Origin: an uncultured Lachnospiraceae bacterium
GTDB taxonomy: Bacteria; Bacillota; Clostridia; Lachnospirales; Lachnospiraceae
Reading direction: 5' to 3'
DNA: 32,785 nucleotides
Assembly (NCBI GenBank): GCA_947169385.1
Contig: CAMVPR010000028.1
Span: 1 to 32,785, forward strand
The notes under the pieces are model-generated. The model ran no database searches. It was given only the letters and a program-made list of their open reading frames with translations, and was not told the DNA's origin. This document shows, in pieces, positions 15,158 to 23,640 of the stretch (the stretch's first letter is position 1; the number at the start of each line of letters is the position of its first letter). The position numbers and the translations under genes are program-made.

Positions 15158-16341
15158 TGGGTATCAGAGAGAGATTGTCAGGTAACGAAGCAGTTGCCTA
15201 TGCTATAAAGCAGGTTAATCCTGATGTTATGCCTGCATTTCCTATCACACCATCAACGGAGATTCCACAGATGGTAGCAAGCTACATTGCCAACGGCGAT
15301 ATTGATACAGAGTTCATCCCTGTAGAGAGTGAGCATTCAGCTATGTCTGCTACAATCGGCGCATCTGCTGCAGGTGCAAGAGCACTTACCGCTACTTCTT
15401 CATGCGGTATGGCATTGATGTGGGAGCTTTTATATGTAGCAGCTTCCAACAGACTTCCGATTGTGCTTACACTTGTTAACAGAGCACTTTCAGGACCAAT
15501 CAACATCAACTGCGACCATTCAGATTCAATGGGTGCACGAGATTCAGGCTGGATTCAGATATATGCAGAGAACAACCAGGAAGCTTATGACAACTTCCTT
15601 CAGGCTTACAGAATATCAGAGCACAAGGATGTTCATCTTCCTGTAATGATATGTCAGGACGGTTTTATCACATCTCACGCTCTTGCTAATATCGAGCTTG
15701 TCGAAGACGACAAGGTGAAAGCATTTGTCGGAGAATACGAACCGGAGCATTATCTTCTCAACGATAACGAGAATATTGCGGTAGGTCCGTACGCAGTTTC
15801 CAACTACTATATGGAGACCAAGAAAGGCCAGATTACTGCAATGCGCAATGCCAAGAAGGTTATTCAGGAAGTTGGTGCTGAATTCGGTAAGATGTCAGGA
15901 AGATCATACGGTCTTTTTGAAGAATATAGACTTGATGACGCTGATTATGCATTTGTCATGATTGGATCGGCAGCAGGAACAACCAAAGATGCTATCGATG
16001 AATTGAGAGACCAGGGAGTTAAGGTTGGACTTCTTAAGATTAGAGTGTTCAGACCATTCCCTGCCGAAGAGATGACTGCGGCACTTAAAAATGTCAAGGG
16101 TATCGCAATCATGGATAGAGCCGAGAGCTTTAGCGGTCAGTCAGGGCCTATTGCTTCCGAGCTTGGTGCTGCGCTCTTCATGGCAAGAAGCGAATCTAAG
16201 GTTATCAATTATATTTACGGTCTTGGCGGAAGGGACTACACTGTAGACAACGCCAAAGGCATCGTTACAGAGCTTAGAGATTATGTTGAGAATAACAAAG
16301 AGCCGGAACAGTACAAGTACATCGGCTTAAGATCAAGATAG
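15157..16341 (+). CDS. porA: 2-oxoacid:ferredoxin oxidoreductase, alpha subunit
   Basis: A 394-residue alpha subunit. The N-terminal pyrimidine-binding domain carries the family signatures GNEAVAYAIKQVNPDVMPAFPITPSTEIP and EFIPVESEHSAMSATIGAS (quoted in part), with the conserved Glu that activates thiamine diphosphate. The C-terminal part (KVGLLKIRVFRPFP, AIMDRAESF) is the domain II/III region. Length is normal for the four-subunit enzyme. The start codon overlaps the delta stop; AGGGAGG lies just upstream. The beta gene follows after 12 nt. Confidence 0.95.
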   Translation: MGIRERLSGNEAVAYAIKQVNPDVMPAFPITPSTEIPQMVASYIANGDIDTEFIPVESEHSAMSATIGASAAGARALTATSSCGMALMWELLYVAASNRLPIVLTLVNRALSGPININCDHSDSMGARDSGWIQIYAENNQEAYDNFLQAYRISEHKDVHLPVMICQDGFITSHALANIELVEDDKVKAFVGEYEPEHYLLNDNENIAVGPYAVSNYYMETKKGQITAMRNAKKVIQEVGAEFGKMSGRSYGLFEEYRLDDADYAFVMIGSAAGTTKDAIDELRDQGVKVGLLKIRVFRPFPAEEMTAALKNVKGIAIMDRAESFSGQSGPIASELGAALFMARSESKVINYIYGLGGRDYTVDNAKGIVTELRDYVENNKEPEQYKYIGLRSR

Positions 16342-16353
16342 GAGGTGCACGTA

Positions 16354-17304
16354 ATGCCGGAAGCTAAACCAAACAAAATGACTTTTAAAGATTATATGAA
16401 CAAACCGGAGCGACTTGCACCGGGGCACAGAATGTGTGCAGGCTGCGGTGGTACTATCGCAGTAAGAGCCGTTCTTCGCGCTCTTCACGAGGGTGACCAG
16501 GCCGTTATCGGTAATGCAACTGGATGTCTTGAGGTATCTTCATTTATGTACCCATACACAGCATATACCGACAGCTACATTCATAATGCGTTTGAAAATG
16601 CAGGCGCTACAATGGGTGGTGTTGAGACCGCCTACAATATTTTAAAGAGAAAAGGTAAAGTTAAAGACAACTATAAGTTCATCACCTTCGGTGGAGACGG
16701 TGGAACCTACGATATAGGTTTTCAGTCTTTGTCAGGTGCTATGGAGCGTAATCATGATATGGTATATGTGTGCTACGATAACGGAGCATACATGAACACA
16801 GGTATTCAGCGCTCTTCTGCTACTCCTATGTACGCAGATACAACCACTACCCCTGTCGGCAAAGAGAGTGATGGTAAGATGCAGAACCGTAAGGATCTCG
16901 CTACTATCCTTGCTGCTCACGACATTCCATATGTTGGACAGTCTACATTTATCTCTAACTTCAATGACCTTCACAAGAAGGCCGAGAAAGCTATATACAC
17001 CAAGGGAGCCGCTTTCCTTAATGTTATGGCACCATGTCCAAGAGGATGGAGATACGACACTGCTGATATTATGGAGATTTGTAAGCTTGGTGTCGAGACC
17101 TGTTATTGGCCTTTATTCGAGGTTGATCATGGTCAGTGGATACTTAACTACGAACCTAAGAAGAAGCTTCCTATCGAGGACTTCTTGATTAAGCAGGGAA
17201 GATTTAAACACTTATTCAAGCCTGGCAACGAGCACTTAATCGAAGAATTTCAGGCCGAGGTTGACAGACGTTGGGAAGACTTACTCTACAACTGTTCAAG
17301 ATAA
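16354..17304 (+). CDS. porB: 2-oxoacid:ferredoxin oxidoreductase, beta (TPP-binding) subunit
   Basis: A 316-residue catalytic subunit that binds thiamine diphosphate, Mg and the proximal [4Fe-4S] cluster. The TPP motif starts at GDGG (114-117) and ends at the Asn in DNGAYMNTG (142-150). Cluster ligands are Cys28 and Cys31 (MCAGCGG), Cys58 (ATGCLEV) and the later Cys in PCPRGW. The ATG at 16354 is chosen because AGGAGG ends eight nt upstream; a GTG at 16345 lies within the binding site itself. Motif MNTGIQRSSATP is typical of pyruvate and 2-oxoisovalerate enzymes. The stop overlaps the binding site of the regulator gene that follows. Confidence 0.95.
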   Translation: MPEAKPNKMTFKDYMNKPERLAPGHRMCAGCGGTIAVRAVLRALHEGDQAVIGNATGCLEVSSFMYPYTAYTDSYIHNAFENAGATMGGVETAYNILKRKGKVKDNYKFITFGGDGGTYDIGFQSLSGAMERNHDMVYVCYDNGAYMNTGIQRSSATPMYADTTTTPVGKESDGKMQNRKDLATILAAHDIPYVGQSTFISNFNDLHKKAEKAIYTKGAAFLNVMAPCPRGWRYDTADIMEICKLGVETCYWPLFEVDHGQWILNYEPKKKLPIEDFLIKQGRFKHLFKPGNEHLIEEFQAEVDRRWEDLLYNCSR

Positions 17305-17315
17305 GGGTGTAATTT

Positions 17316-17681
17316 ATGGATAGAAAGACGATATTAGGCGAGACGCTAAAGCGATACAGAAAGACCTTAAACTACTCTATCGAGTATGTATCGGAGCGAC
17401 TTAACGATATGGGGATTAGTATTAATCCAAGAACAATATATGCTTGGGAGAACAGTACTAATCAACCTACAGTAGATGCATTAATGTGTCTCGCCCACAT
17501 ATATAAGCTTAATTCTGTTCTTGACGCTTTTGGTTATCCCGTTGAAGCATCTGACAAGAATGTCTATATGGAGACCATCAGCAAGGAGGAGTTAAGATTA
17601 CTTAAAGCATTCAGAGCTCACCCTGAACTTAAGGACACTGTAACTAAGATTTATGGTATCGATGATATAGACGTTATATAA
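17316..17681 (+). CDS. XRE-type helix-turn-helix regulator
   Basis: A 121-residue protein with an N-terminal HTH of the Cro/CI class (residues about 8-60: LGETLKRYRKTLNYSIEYVSERL ... PRTIYAWENSTNQPTVDALMCLAHIY, quoted in part). A short acidic C-terminal helix region follows with no known sensor domain. It begins 12 nt after porB, with AAGGGTG overlapping the porB stop, so it is the fifth gene of the operon. It may regulate its own operon, but no operator repeat is obvious at the promoter. A strong terminator follows. Confidence 0.88.
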   Translation: MDRKTILGETLKRYRKTLNYSIEYVSERLNDMGISINPRTIYAWENSTNQPTVDALMCLAHIYKLNSVLDAFGYPVEASDKNVYMETISKEELRLLKAFRAHPELKDTVTKIYGIDDIDVI

Positions 17682-17684
17682 TAT

Positions 17685-17711
17685 AAGCCGGATGGTAATT
17701 CCATCCGGCTT
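17685..17711. terminator. Bidirectional terminator between the XRE gene and dapB
   Basis: An 11-bp perfect stem (aagccggatgg at 17685-17695 with ccatccggctt at 17701-17711) and a 5-nt loop, flanked by AT-rich runs. It serves both convergent operons. Confidence 0.88.
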
Positions 17712-17731
17712 TATTAATTGTTATGTGATTA

Positions 17732-18487
17732 TTATCCGATAACCTGCTGCATGTCATACATTCCTGCGCCCTTGCCCTTAAGGAACTTAGCCGCCTCAAC
17801 TGCACCCTTACCAAATACCGCTTTAGAGTATGCAGTGTGCGAAAATGTTATAACTTCGTCAGTTCCGGCAAATATTACATCATGCTCTCCTACGATTGAG
17901 CCACCTCTCACAGCAGAGATACCTATCTCATCCTTAGGTCTTGCCTCTCTTCTTGACTGTCTGTCATATACATACTCATACTTACCGCCCATCTCATCAT
18001 TGATTGAATCAGCAAGTGCAAGTGCTGTACCTGAAGGCGCATCAACCTTCTTGTTGTGATGCTTCTCTACTATCTCGATATCAAAGCCTGCATTTGCAAA
18101 AACATCCGCAGCCTGCTTAACCATCTTAAGAAGTGTGTTGATACCAAGACTCATATTGGCAGAGCGAAGAATTGCTACTGACTTAGATGCCTCATCTACC
18201 TTCTTAAGCTGCTCTTTTGAAAGTCCTGTAGTACATAGAACAACAGGTGTTGAAGTCTTAACTGCGTAATCAAGAAGCTTGTCCACTGCAACTGCTGCAG
18301 CGAAATCAATAATTACATCTGCCTTAACATCACATGCATCGATATCTGTAAAAACCGGATATCCGTTGTCTTTATTGTCTACAATGTCAATTCCTGCGAC
18401 AATTGTTGCATCGGGATCTTCTTTAACGATACCGCTTATAACCTGTCCCATATGACCATTGCAGCCGTGCATAATTATATCTGTCAT
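17732..18487 (-). CDS. dapB: 4-hydroxy-tetrahydrodipicolinate reductase
   Basis: A 251-residue enzyme that reduces the DapA product with NAD(P)H in lysine and diaminopimelate synthesis, in the cytoplasm. The nucleotide-binding motif GCNGHMGQVISG is at residues 8-19. The catalytic and substrate-binding block reads VEKHHNKKVDAPSGTAL, with the His-His and Lys of the family. Length is normal. AAGGAG lies seven nt before the ATG. It is 11 nt downstream of dapA, in the same transcript, so it is under the lysine riboswitch. Confidence 0.97.
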   Translation of the reverse strand: MTDIIMHGCNGHMGQVISGIVKEDPDATIVAGIDIVDNKDNGYPVFTDIDACDVKADVIIDFAAAVAVDKLLDYAVKTSTPVVLCTTGLSKEQLKKVDEASKSVAILRSANMSLGINTLLKMVKQAADVFANAGFDIEIVEKHHNKKVDAPSGTALALADSINDEMGGKYEYVYDRQSRREARPKDEIGISAVRGGSIVGEHDVIFAGTDEVITFSHTAYSKAVFGKGAVEAAKFLKGKGAGMYDMQQVIG

Positions 18488-18498
18488 ATCTAATCTCC

Positions 18499-19386
18499 TT
18501 AGTTAAGAATACCGTACTCTGTCATTGCAGCTTTAAGCTTCTCTAAATTAGCAGGCTCAATCTCAGTAAGAGGACGTCTTAATGTTCCTCCACATAATCC
18601 CATAAGCTCAACCGCCTTCTTAACAGGGATTGGATTAACCTCGCTGAAGAGTGCATTGATAAGGTCAATACTCTCAAGCTGAATCTTTAATGCGCCTTCC
18701 TTATCTCCCTCAAGATACTTCATAACCATATCGTGAGTCTGTCTTGGTGCTACATTAGACAATACAGAGATAACACCTACTCCACCTAGTGAAAGAAGTG
18801 GAATAACCTGATCATCATTACCTGAGTAAATGTCAATGCAACCATTAGCCAAAGCTGCTAACTTAACAACCTGACCGATGTTCCCGCTTGCTTCCTTGAT
18901 ACCAACGATGTTCTTAACATTCTTAGCAAGTGTTACAGCTGTCTCAGGTGCAATGTTAGTACCTGTACGACTTGGCACATTGTACATGATTATAGGAAGA
19001 TTAACGCTCTCTGCAATCATGGTGTAGTGCTCGATAAGGCCCTTCTGTGTAGCCTTGTTGTAATATGGTGTAACGATAAGTAATCCGTCAGCTCCTAACT
19101 TCTCTGCTTCCTGTGATAAATAGATAGCAGTGCTTGTGTCGTTAGAACCAGTACCTGCAACAACAGGCACTCTCTTGTTAACATGCTCAACGCAAGCCTT
19201 GATAGTATCAAGATGCTCCTCATGAGTCATGGTAGCAGACTCTCCCGTTGTACCACAGATGATGATTGCGTCTGTTCCGTTGTCAATCTGGAAATCGATT
19301 ACTTCGTTAAGTTTAGCGAAATCAATCTCTCCGTTCTCCTTAAATGGTGTTACGATAGCAACACCTGCTCCTTTGAAAATTGCCAT
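18499..19386 (-). CDS. dapA: 4-hydroxy-tetrahydrodipicolinate synthase
   Basis: A 295-residue TIM-barrel aldolase condensing pyruvate with aspartate semialdehyde, the first committed step to diaminopimelate and lysine. Schiff-base Lys164 lies in GIKEASG, catalytic Tyr135 and Arg140 in MYNVPSRTGTN, and the Thr pair in CGTTGES (residues 44-50). Normal length. AAGGAGGG precedes the ATG by eight nt. The gene sits directly behind a lysine riboswitch and terminator, so expression should fall when lysine is plentiful. Confidence 0.98.
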   Translation of the reverse strand: MAIFKGAGVAIVTPFKENGEIDFAKLNEVIDFQIDNGTDAIIICGTTGESATMTHEEHLDTIKACVEHVNKRVPVVAGTGSNDTSTAIYLSQEAEKLGADGLLIVTPYYNKATQKGLIEHYTMIAESVNLPIIMYNVPSRTGTNIAPETAVTLAKNVKNIVGIKEASGNIGQVVKLAALANGCIDIYSGNDDQVIPLLSLGGVGVISVLSNVAPRQTHDMVMKYLEGDKEGALKIQLESIDLINALFSEVNPIPVKKAVELMGLCGGTLRRPLTEIEPANLEKLKAAMTEYGILN

Positions 19387-19433
19387 AGTTATGACCCTCC
19401 TTAAAATAATAAAATGTCAATATCCATGCCTAT

Positions 19434-19459
19434 AAAAAAGACCGGCACACCGCCAGCCC
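19434..19459 (-). terminator. Riboswitch-controlled terminator before dapA
   Basis: On the minus strand GGGCTGGC (19459-19452) pairs with GCCGGTCT (19446-19439), including three G-T wobbles, and is followed by six T. It lies between the L-box aptamer and dapA and would be the expression platform. Confidence 0.8.
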
Positions 19460-19477
19460 GAAATAAATCCTTAATTC

Positions 19478-19651
19478 TGCTAGCAGCACTCCATCCTTAT
19501 AAAAGGATGACAGTCATATAGCTATTAACTATATGCCCAGCAAATGTCACTTGAAGATGACATTCCTTCGGCACTCCCCCCTTTCTGTAGCAATCATATG
19601 CCCTTCAAAGCATCATGCTACCTACTGATGAGTCGTGCGCCTCTACTAAAT
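19478..19651 (-). promoter_or_regulatory. Lysine riboswitch (L box) aptamer
   Basis: Read on the minus strand, the L-box blocks occur in order: AGTAGAGGCGC near the 5' end, AGTAGGTAGC, GAAAGGGGGGAGTGCCGAAG, GCTGGGCAT, ACTGTCATCC and GGATGGAGTGCTGCTA. P1 forms between TAGTAG (19648-19643) and CTGCTA (19486-19481). With the terminator and promoter it explains the whole 369-nt gap upstream of dapA. Lysine binding is expected to favour the terminator. Confidence 0.95.
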
Positions 19652-19681
19652 ATTGATATTAGATTGTTAAATCATGCATAT

Positions 19682-19710
19682 ATAGTAATACAATAGATTA
19701 TATATGTCAA
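19682..19710 (-). promoter_or_regulatory. Sigma-A promoter of the lysine riboswitch-dapAB transcript
   Basis: On the minus strand a perfect TTGACA (19705-19710) lies 17 nt before TACTAT (19682-19687). The transcript would begin about 25 nt before the aptamer. Confidence 0.9.
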
Positions 19711-19727
19711 CCATAAATTATAAAAAT

Positions 19728-19744
19728 GGCGAACAATGTTCGCC
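19728..19744 (-). terminator. Terminator after the CobO-like gene
   Basis: Arms ggcgaa (19728-19733) and ttcgcc (19739-19744) around a 5-nt loop, followed on the minus strand by five T. The tail overlaps the upstream edge of the dapA promoter region. Confidence 0.75.
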
Positions 19745-19755
19745 ACTACGTATTA

Positions 19756-20253
19756 TTACTCCTCGGTTACCTTCTTGGCACATATCTCGCACACATCACT
19801 TACATAACTCGTAAGTCCTAAAGGCATGTTTCTTCCGGTAAGAACAAGCTCCATATCCTCATCCTTAGCCTCGATGAGCCTTATGATGTCCTGAAGCTCA
19901 ATGATATGATTGTCAACAAGTCCCAATATCTCATCAACTACAACCAAGTCACACTCTCCGGTCTGGAGAACCTTCTTAACATAGTTGATACCATTCCTGA
20001 TATTACTCTCTTCCTGCTCCTGCTCGTCCCTGGTAAGATCGGCATACTGCTCTTCCTTACTCTCAAACCTGAAGACTCTGATTTCAGGCTCAAGCTCTTT
20101 AAGTATAGACCAATCGTCCATATTACGTCCCTTCAGAAACTGAACTATTATGACGCTCTTGCCCTTGCTGGCATATTTAATCGATCTACCTATGGCTGCA
20201 TCAGACTTACCTTTGCCGTCACCACAATATACCATCACATGATTACTGTTCAT
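19756..20253 (-). CDS. CobO/BtuR-like corrinoid adenosyltransferase
   Basis: A 165-residue P-loop protein of the CobA/CobO/BtuR family, which transfers the 5'-deoxyadenosyl group of ATP to cob(I)alamin or its precursors. The P-loop is GDGKGKS (residues 11-17; the family usually has GxGKGKT). Walker B-like VVVDEILGL and the late LTGRNMP (usual family form TGR...P) are in place. The last segment that normally ends in a conserved GIEF-type sequence is missing or replaced by a short Cys-containing tail (CEICAKK). AAAGGAG precedes the ATG by nine nt. No other corrinoid genes are nearby. It could be a salvage enzyme or a specialised paralogue. Confidence 0.85.
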   Translation of the reverse strand: MNSNHVMVYCGDGKGKSDAAIGRSIKYASKGKSVIIVQFLKGRNMDDWSILKELEPEIRVFRFESKEEQYADLTRDEQEQEESNIRNGINYVKKVLQTGECDLVVVDEILGLVDNHIIELQDIIRLIEAKDEDMELVLTGRNMPLGLTSYVSDVCEICAKKVTEE

Positions 20254-20349
20254 TTGAAAATCTCCTTTATTTAGGCAAATGCAGTAACATTTGCCATAGT
20301 CAGCACATCAAACTTCGCTATAATACCACAATAATTCAAATGTTGCAAG

Positions 20350-20814
20350 TTATCCTATCTCATTGCCCGCCAAACGTGCGTATTCTCTGATTGCGTCGCG
20401 CATCTCGTAGGCTAGATTGCCCCTACCCTCCACATGAGCAACCAGATTATACTTGGTTGTCACTATATGAAGCGTAAAATAATCCATACCTTCTTTAAGT
20501 GAATGCGCCTCCACAGTCTTGATATCCTTATAGTCTACTACTATCTCTTTACCCTTCTCTGTTGTGAGTATAAGTCCTGTGGGCGACACCTGGTACTTTA
20601 GGTCGTAGGCCGAAAGCCAGAGAGACTGCTTAAGATAATTAAATCCTACAATTACAAACACAACACTGATTACTACACCAATGAAACTAATTCCTCCCTT
20701 AGTTCCCTTAAGGTAACTTAATAAGAATATAAGAGCAACTCCTGTAAACATAGCTCCCCATATCCTCAATCCTATTCTGTAAAACTTGTTGCGATGATTA
20801 GTGTACTCAAGCAT
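20350..20814 (-). CDS. Small membrane protein with two TM segments
   Basis: The protein has 154 residues from the ATG at 20814, which follows AAGGGA by nine nt; an ATG six codons earlier has only a weak site. Two hydrophobic helices (about residues 19-36 and 42-60) are followed by a soluble beta-rich domain (LKYQVSPTGLILTTEKGKEIVVDYKDIKTVEA). This layout resembles the YcxB-like or bacterial PH-like small membrane proteins, where the soluble part faces the cytoplasm. No catalytic motif. It is 97 nt upstream of the CobO-like gene on the same strand. Function unknown. Confidence 0.8.
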   Translation of the reverse strand: MLEYTNHRNKFYRIGLRIWGAMFTGVALIFLLSYLKGTKGGISFIGVVISVVFVIVGFNYLKQSLWLSAYDLKYQVSPTGLILTTEKGKEIVVDYKDIKTVEAHSLKEGMDYFTLHIVTTKYNLVAHVEGRGNLAYEMRDAIREYARLAGNEIG

Positions 20815-20906
20815 GATTCTAAATCCCTTCATCTTTTATACCGCATATCATAACACTTTTACATAAATAATGCAAAATTTGGCTTATCTTTTGTGAATTG
20901 TACAAG

Positions 20907-20935
20907 TTGAAAACTTGTTATTTATATGGTATATT
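20907..20935 (+). promoter_or_regulatory. Sigma-A promoter of typA
   Basis: TTGAAA (20907-20912) and TATATT (20930-20935) are 17 nt apart, about 45 nt before the start codon. Confidence 0.8.
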
Positions 20936-20979
20936 ACTTAACGTTTTGTAATAATATTTGTTAAATAGCGAGGTATAAC

Positions 20980-22815
20980 ATGAAGAAACAAAGAGAGGAT
21001 ATCAGAAACGTTGCAATAATCGCCCATGTAGATCACGGTAAGACTACATTGGTAGACGGGCTTTTAAAGCAGAGTGGCGTGTTTAGAGAGAACCAGGAGG
21101 TTGTCGAGCGCGTCATGGATTCAAACGACATAGAAAGAGAAAGAGGAATCACTATTCTCTCTAAGAACACCTCTGTTTTCTATGAAGGTACCAAGATTAA
21201 TATTATAGATACTCCGGGCCATGCCGATTTCGGTGGCGAGGTTGAGCGTGTGCTCAAGATGGTTGACGGAGTTATACTGGTCGTTGACGCATTTGAAGGT
21301 GCAATGCCACAGACCAAGTTCGTGCTTAGAAAGGCTTTAGAGCTTGAACTTCCTGTTGTTTGTTGTGTCAACAAGATTGACAGACCCGAGGCAAGACCTG
21401 AAGAGGTTATCGACGAGATATTAGAGCTATTCATCGAACTTGACGCTACTGAAGATCAGCTCGATTGTCCATTTATCTACGCATCTGCAAGAGACGGTGT
21501 TGCTTCTTATGAGCCTGATGTACCGGGAACTGACTTAAAGCCTTTGTTCGAAACTATTATCAAGCACATCCCTGCACCGGAAGGAGATAAAGAGGCGCCT
21601 TTACAGACTCTTATCAGTACAATCGACTACAACGAGTACGTTGGTAGAATCGGTGTGGGTAAGATTACAAGCGGTTCAATCAAGATGAATCAGGAGGCCA
21701 TTATCGTCAATCATCACGACGAGGAAGTCTCTAAGAGAGTTAGAATTACCAAGCTTTATGTATATGAAGGACTTAATAAGGTTGAGGTCAACGAGGCTTC
21801 CATGGGAGAGATCGTTGCATTATCCGGTATTGCTGACCTTAAGATTGGTGATACCATTTGTGATGTTGATGCCCCTAATCCTATTCCATTCCAGAAGATT
21901 TCAGAGCCTACCATCGCTATGCATTTTCTTGTTAATGACTCTCCTCTTGCAGGTCAGGAAGGTAAGTTCATTACAAGCCGTCATATAAGAGACAGACTTC
22001 TTAAGGAGCTTAATACCGATGTTTCATTAAGAGTTGAGGATACCGACAGTACAGATCAGTTCAAGGTTTCAGGTCGTGGCGAGTTACATTTGTCTGTACT
22101 TATAGAGAACATGAGACGCGAGGGTTATGAGTTTGCTGTAAGTAAGGCTGAGGTTCTTTATAAAGAAGACGAACGTGGCAACAAGTTAGAGCCTATGGAG
22201 CACGCTATCATCGATGTTCCGGACGAATTCTCAGGAAGTATTATCCAGGAGCTTTCACAGCGTAAGGGTGAACTTCAGGGCATGGCTCCTACAGGAAGCG
22301 GCTACACAAGATTAGAGTTCTCAATCCCTTCAAGAGGTCTCATCGGATACAGAGGTCAGTTTATGACAGACACTAAGGGTACCGGAATCCTTAACACAGA
22401 GTTCGACGGATACGGTCCATTCAAGGGAGAGATTCAGTATCGTAAGCAGGGTTCTTTGATAGCATTCGAGGCAGGCGAGTCAATTACTTACGGTCTCTTT
22501 AACGCCCAGGAGCGTGGTGCTTTATTCATCGGACCTGGCGAGAAAGTATACGCAGGTATGATTGTCGGCGAGTGTTCAAGAACAGATGATATCGAGGTAA
22601 ATGTCTGCAAGAAGAAACACCTCACCAATACTCGTTCATCAGGTGCGGACGATGCTCTTACTCTTGTTCCGCCTAAGAAGCTTTCGTTAGAGCAGGCATT
22701 AGAGTTTATCGATACAGATGAGCTCTTAGAGATTACACCTGACAATATAAGAATTCGCAAGAAGATTCTTGATCACACAGAGAGATATAGAGCTGCAAGA
22801 AACAGCCAGAACTAA
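20980..22815 (+). CDS. typA: Translational GTPase TypA/BipA
   Basis: A 611-residue ribosome-binding GTPase that acts in ribosome assembly and stress or low-temperature growth. GTPase motifs: P-loop AHVDHGKT (15-22), switch I ERGITI (54-59), DTPGH (77-81), NKID (131-134) and SARDG. EF-G-like domains III and V and the BipA-specific C-terminal domain ([31 protein letters not shown]) follow. Length is normal for the family. A GCGAGGT binding site lies eight nt before the ATG. A single-gene transcription unit with its own promoter and terminator. Confidence 0.98.
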   Translation: MKKQREDIRNVAIIAHVDHGKTTLVDGLLKQSGVFRENQEVVERVMDSNDIERERGITILSKNTSVFYEGTKINIIDTPGHADFGGEVERVLKMVDGVILVVDAFEGAMPQTKFVLRKALELELPVVCCVNKIDRPEARPEEVIDEILELFIELDATEDQLDCPFIYASARDGVASYEPDVPGTDLKPLFETIIKHIPAPEGDKEAPLQTLISTIDYNEYVGRIGVGKITSGSIKMNQEAIIVNHHDEEVSKRVRITKLYVYEGLNKVEVNEASMGEIVALSGIADLKIGDTICDVDAPNPIPFQKISEPTIAMHFLVNDSPLAGQEGKFITSRHIRDRLLKELNTDVSLRVEDTDSTDQFKVSGRGELHLSVLIENMRREGYEFAVSKAEVLYKEDERGNKLEPMEHAIIDVPDEFSGSIIQELSQRKGELQGMAPTGSGYTRLEFSIPSRGLIGYRGQFMTDTKGTGILNTEFDGYGPFKGEIQYRKQGSLIAFEAGESITYGLFNAQERGALFIGPGEKVYAGMIVGECSRTDDIEVNVCKKKHLTNTRSSGADDALTLVPPKKLSLEQALEFIDTDELLEITPDNIRIRKKILDHTERYRAARNSQN

Positions 22816-22819
22816 CATA

Positions 22820-22846
22820 AAAGCACGAGGCGTTGCCTCGTGCTTT
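22820..22846. terminator. Bidirectional terminator between typA and the yigZ-like gene
   Basis: A 12-bp perfect stem (aaagcacgaggc at 22820-22831 with gcctcgtgcttt at 22835-22846), loop gtt. It begins five nt after the typA stop and ends two nt before the convergent gene's stop. Confidence 0.88.
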
Positions 22847-22847
22847 A

Positions 22848-23489
22848 TCATTTAATAATGTACTTACCATCAGAGTTAAAGTATGAACACTCTTCTCCCT
22901 CTTCAATAGTAACTCGTGCAGCTGTCTTCTCTATCAGCATGTCAGTAACCCTCTTAACATCCTCTAAAGGAACCAAAAGGTCACTTATAACATTCTCTCC
23001 GTAGGAAATGTCATTGCAATCTATGCCTTCTTCCCTGTAGATATATTGAAGCTTACCGATATCCTGATAATCACTGGTGACAAAAAGGTGTATCCCCGAT
23101 ATCTCCTCAACTATCTCCGCACTGTCTATAGCCACCTTGGCAGCCTCTGTGTAAGCTCTTAATAAACCACCGGTTCCGAGTAACGTACCGCCAAAATACC
23201 TTGTAACAATAACAAGGCAGTTAGTTATCTCTCTTCCGGTTATAACCTCTAATATAGGCTTACCGGCCGTTCCCTGCGGTTCTCCGTCATCTGAAAATCT
23301 TAGTATCGGCTGAGTCTTACCTACAGAGTATGCATAACAATGATGCCTTGCATCGTAATGCTTCTTCTTGATAGCCTCGATATAAGAGATTGCTTCCTCC
23401 TCGGACGATATCGGATAGCAGTTGCCGATAAAACGTGATTTCTTCTCTACTATCTCTCCTTCTCCCTCTATATAGCATACCTTATCCAT
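22848..23489 (-). CDS. YigZ/IMPACT family protein
   Basis: A 213-residue protein of the YigZ (UPF0029/IMPACT) family. The N-terminal IMPACT domain shows DDGEPQGTAGKPIL and the family signature RYFGGTLLGTGGLLRAYTEA. A C-terminal ferredoxin-like fold domain (DUF1949) follows. Bacterial members are widespread and linked loosely to translation and nucleic-acid binding, but a biochemical role is not established. A GGAAAGGAAA site precedes the ATG. It has its own promoter and shares a terminator with typA. Confidence 0.95.
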   Translation of the reverse strand: MDKVCYIEGEGEIVEKKSRFIGNCYPISSEEEAISYIEAIKKKHYDARHHCYAYSVGKTQPILRFSDDGEPQGTAGKPILEVITGREITNCLVIVTRYFGGTLLGTGGLLRAYTEAAKVAIDSAEIVEEISGIHLFVTSDYQDIGKLQYIYREEGIDCNDISYGENVISDLLVPLEDVKRVTDMLIEKTAARVTIEEGEECSYFNSDGKYIIK

Positions 23490-23521
23490 AGAATTTCCTT
23501 TCCTAATCCAATATATGACTA

Positions 23522-23550
23522 ACTATATCATAGGGATTGATTTTAAGCAA
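23522..23550 (-). promoter_or_regulatory. Sigma-A promoter of the yigZ-like gene
   Basis: On the minus strand TTGCTT (23545-23550) is 17 nt before TATAGT (23522-23527), which is extended by an upstream TGA. Confidence 0.75.
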
Positions 23551-23597
23551 TAAGACATATATAATTATAGTAATTGTGTTTATCCCTTAAAGATATA

Positions 23598-23606
23598 TGA
23601 TATACT
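23598..23606 (+). promoter_or_regulatory. Possible extended -10 promoter of the PBP gene
   Basis: TGATATACT is an extended -10 about 35 nt before the start codon; a plain TATAAT at 23613-23618 is the alternative but is close to the ribosome binding site. Neither has a good -35. Confidence 0.35.
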
Positions 23607-23640
23607 TCATTTTATAATGAATTTACGCTTGGAGGAATAT

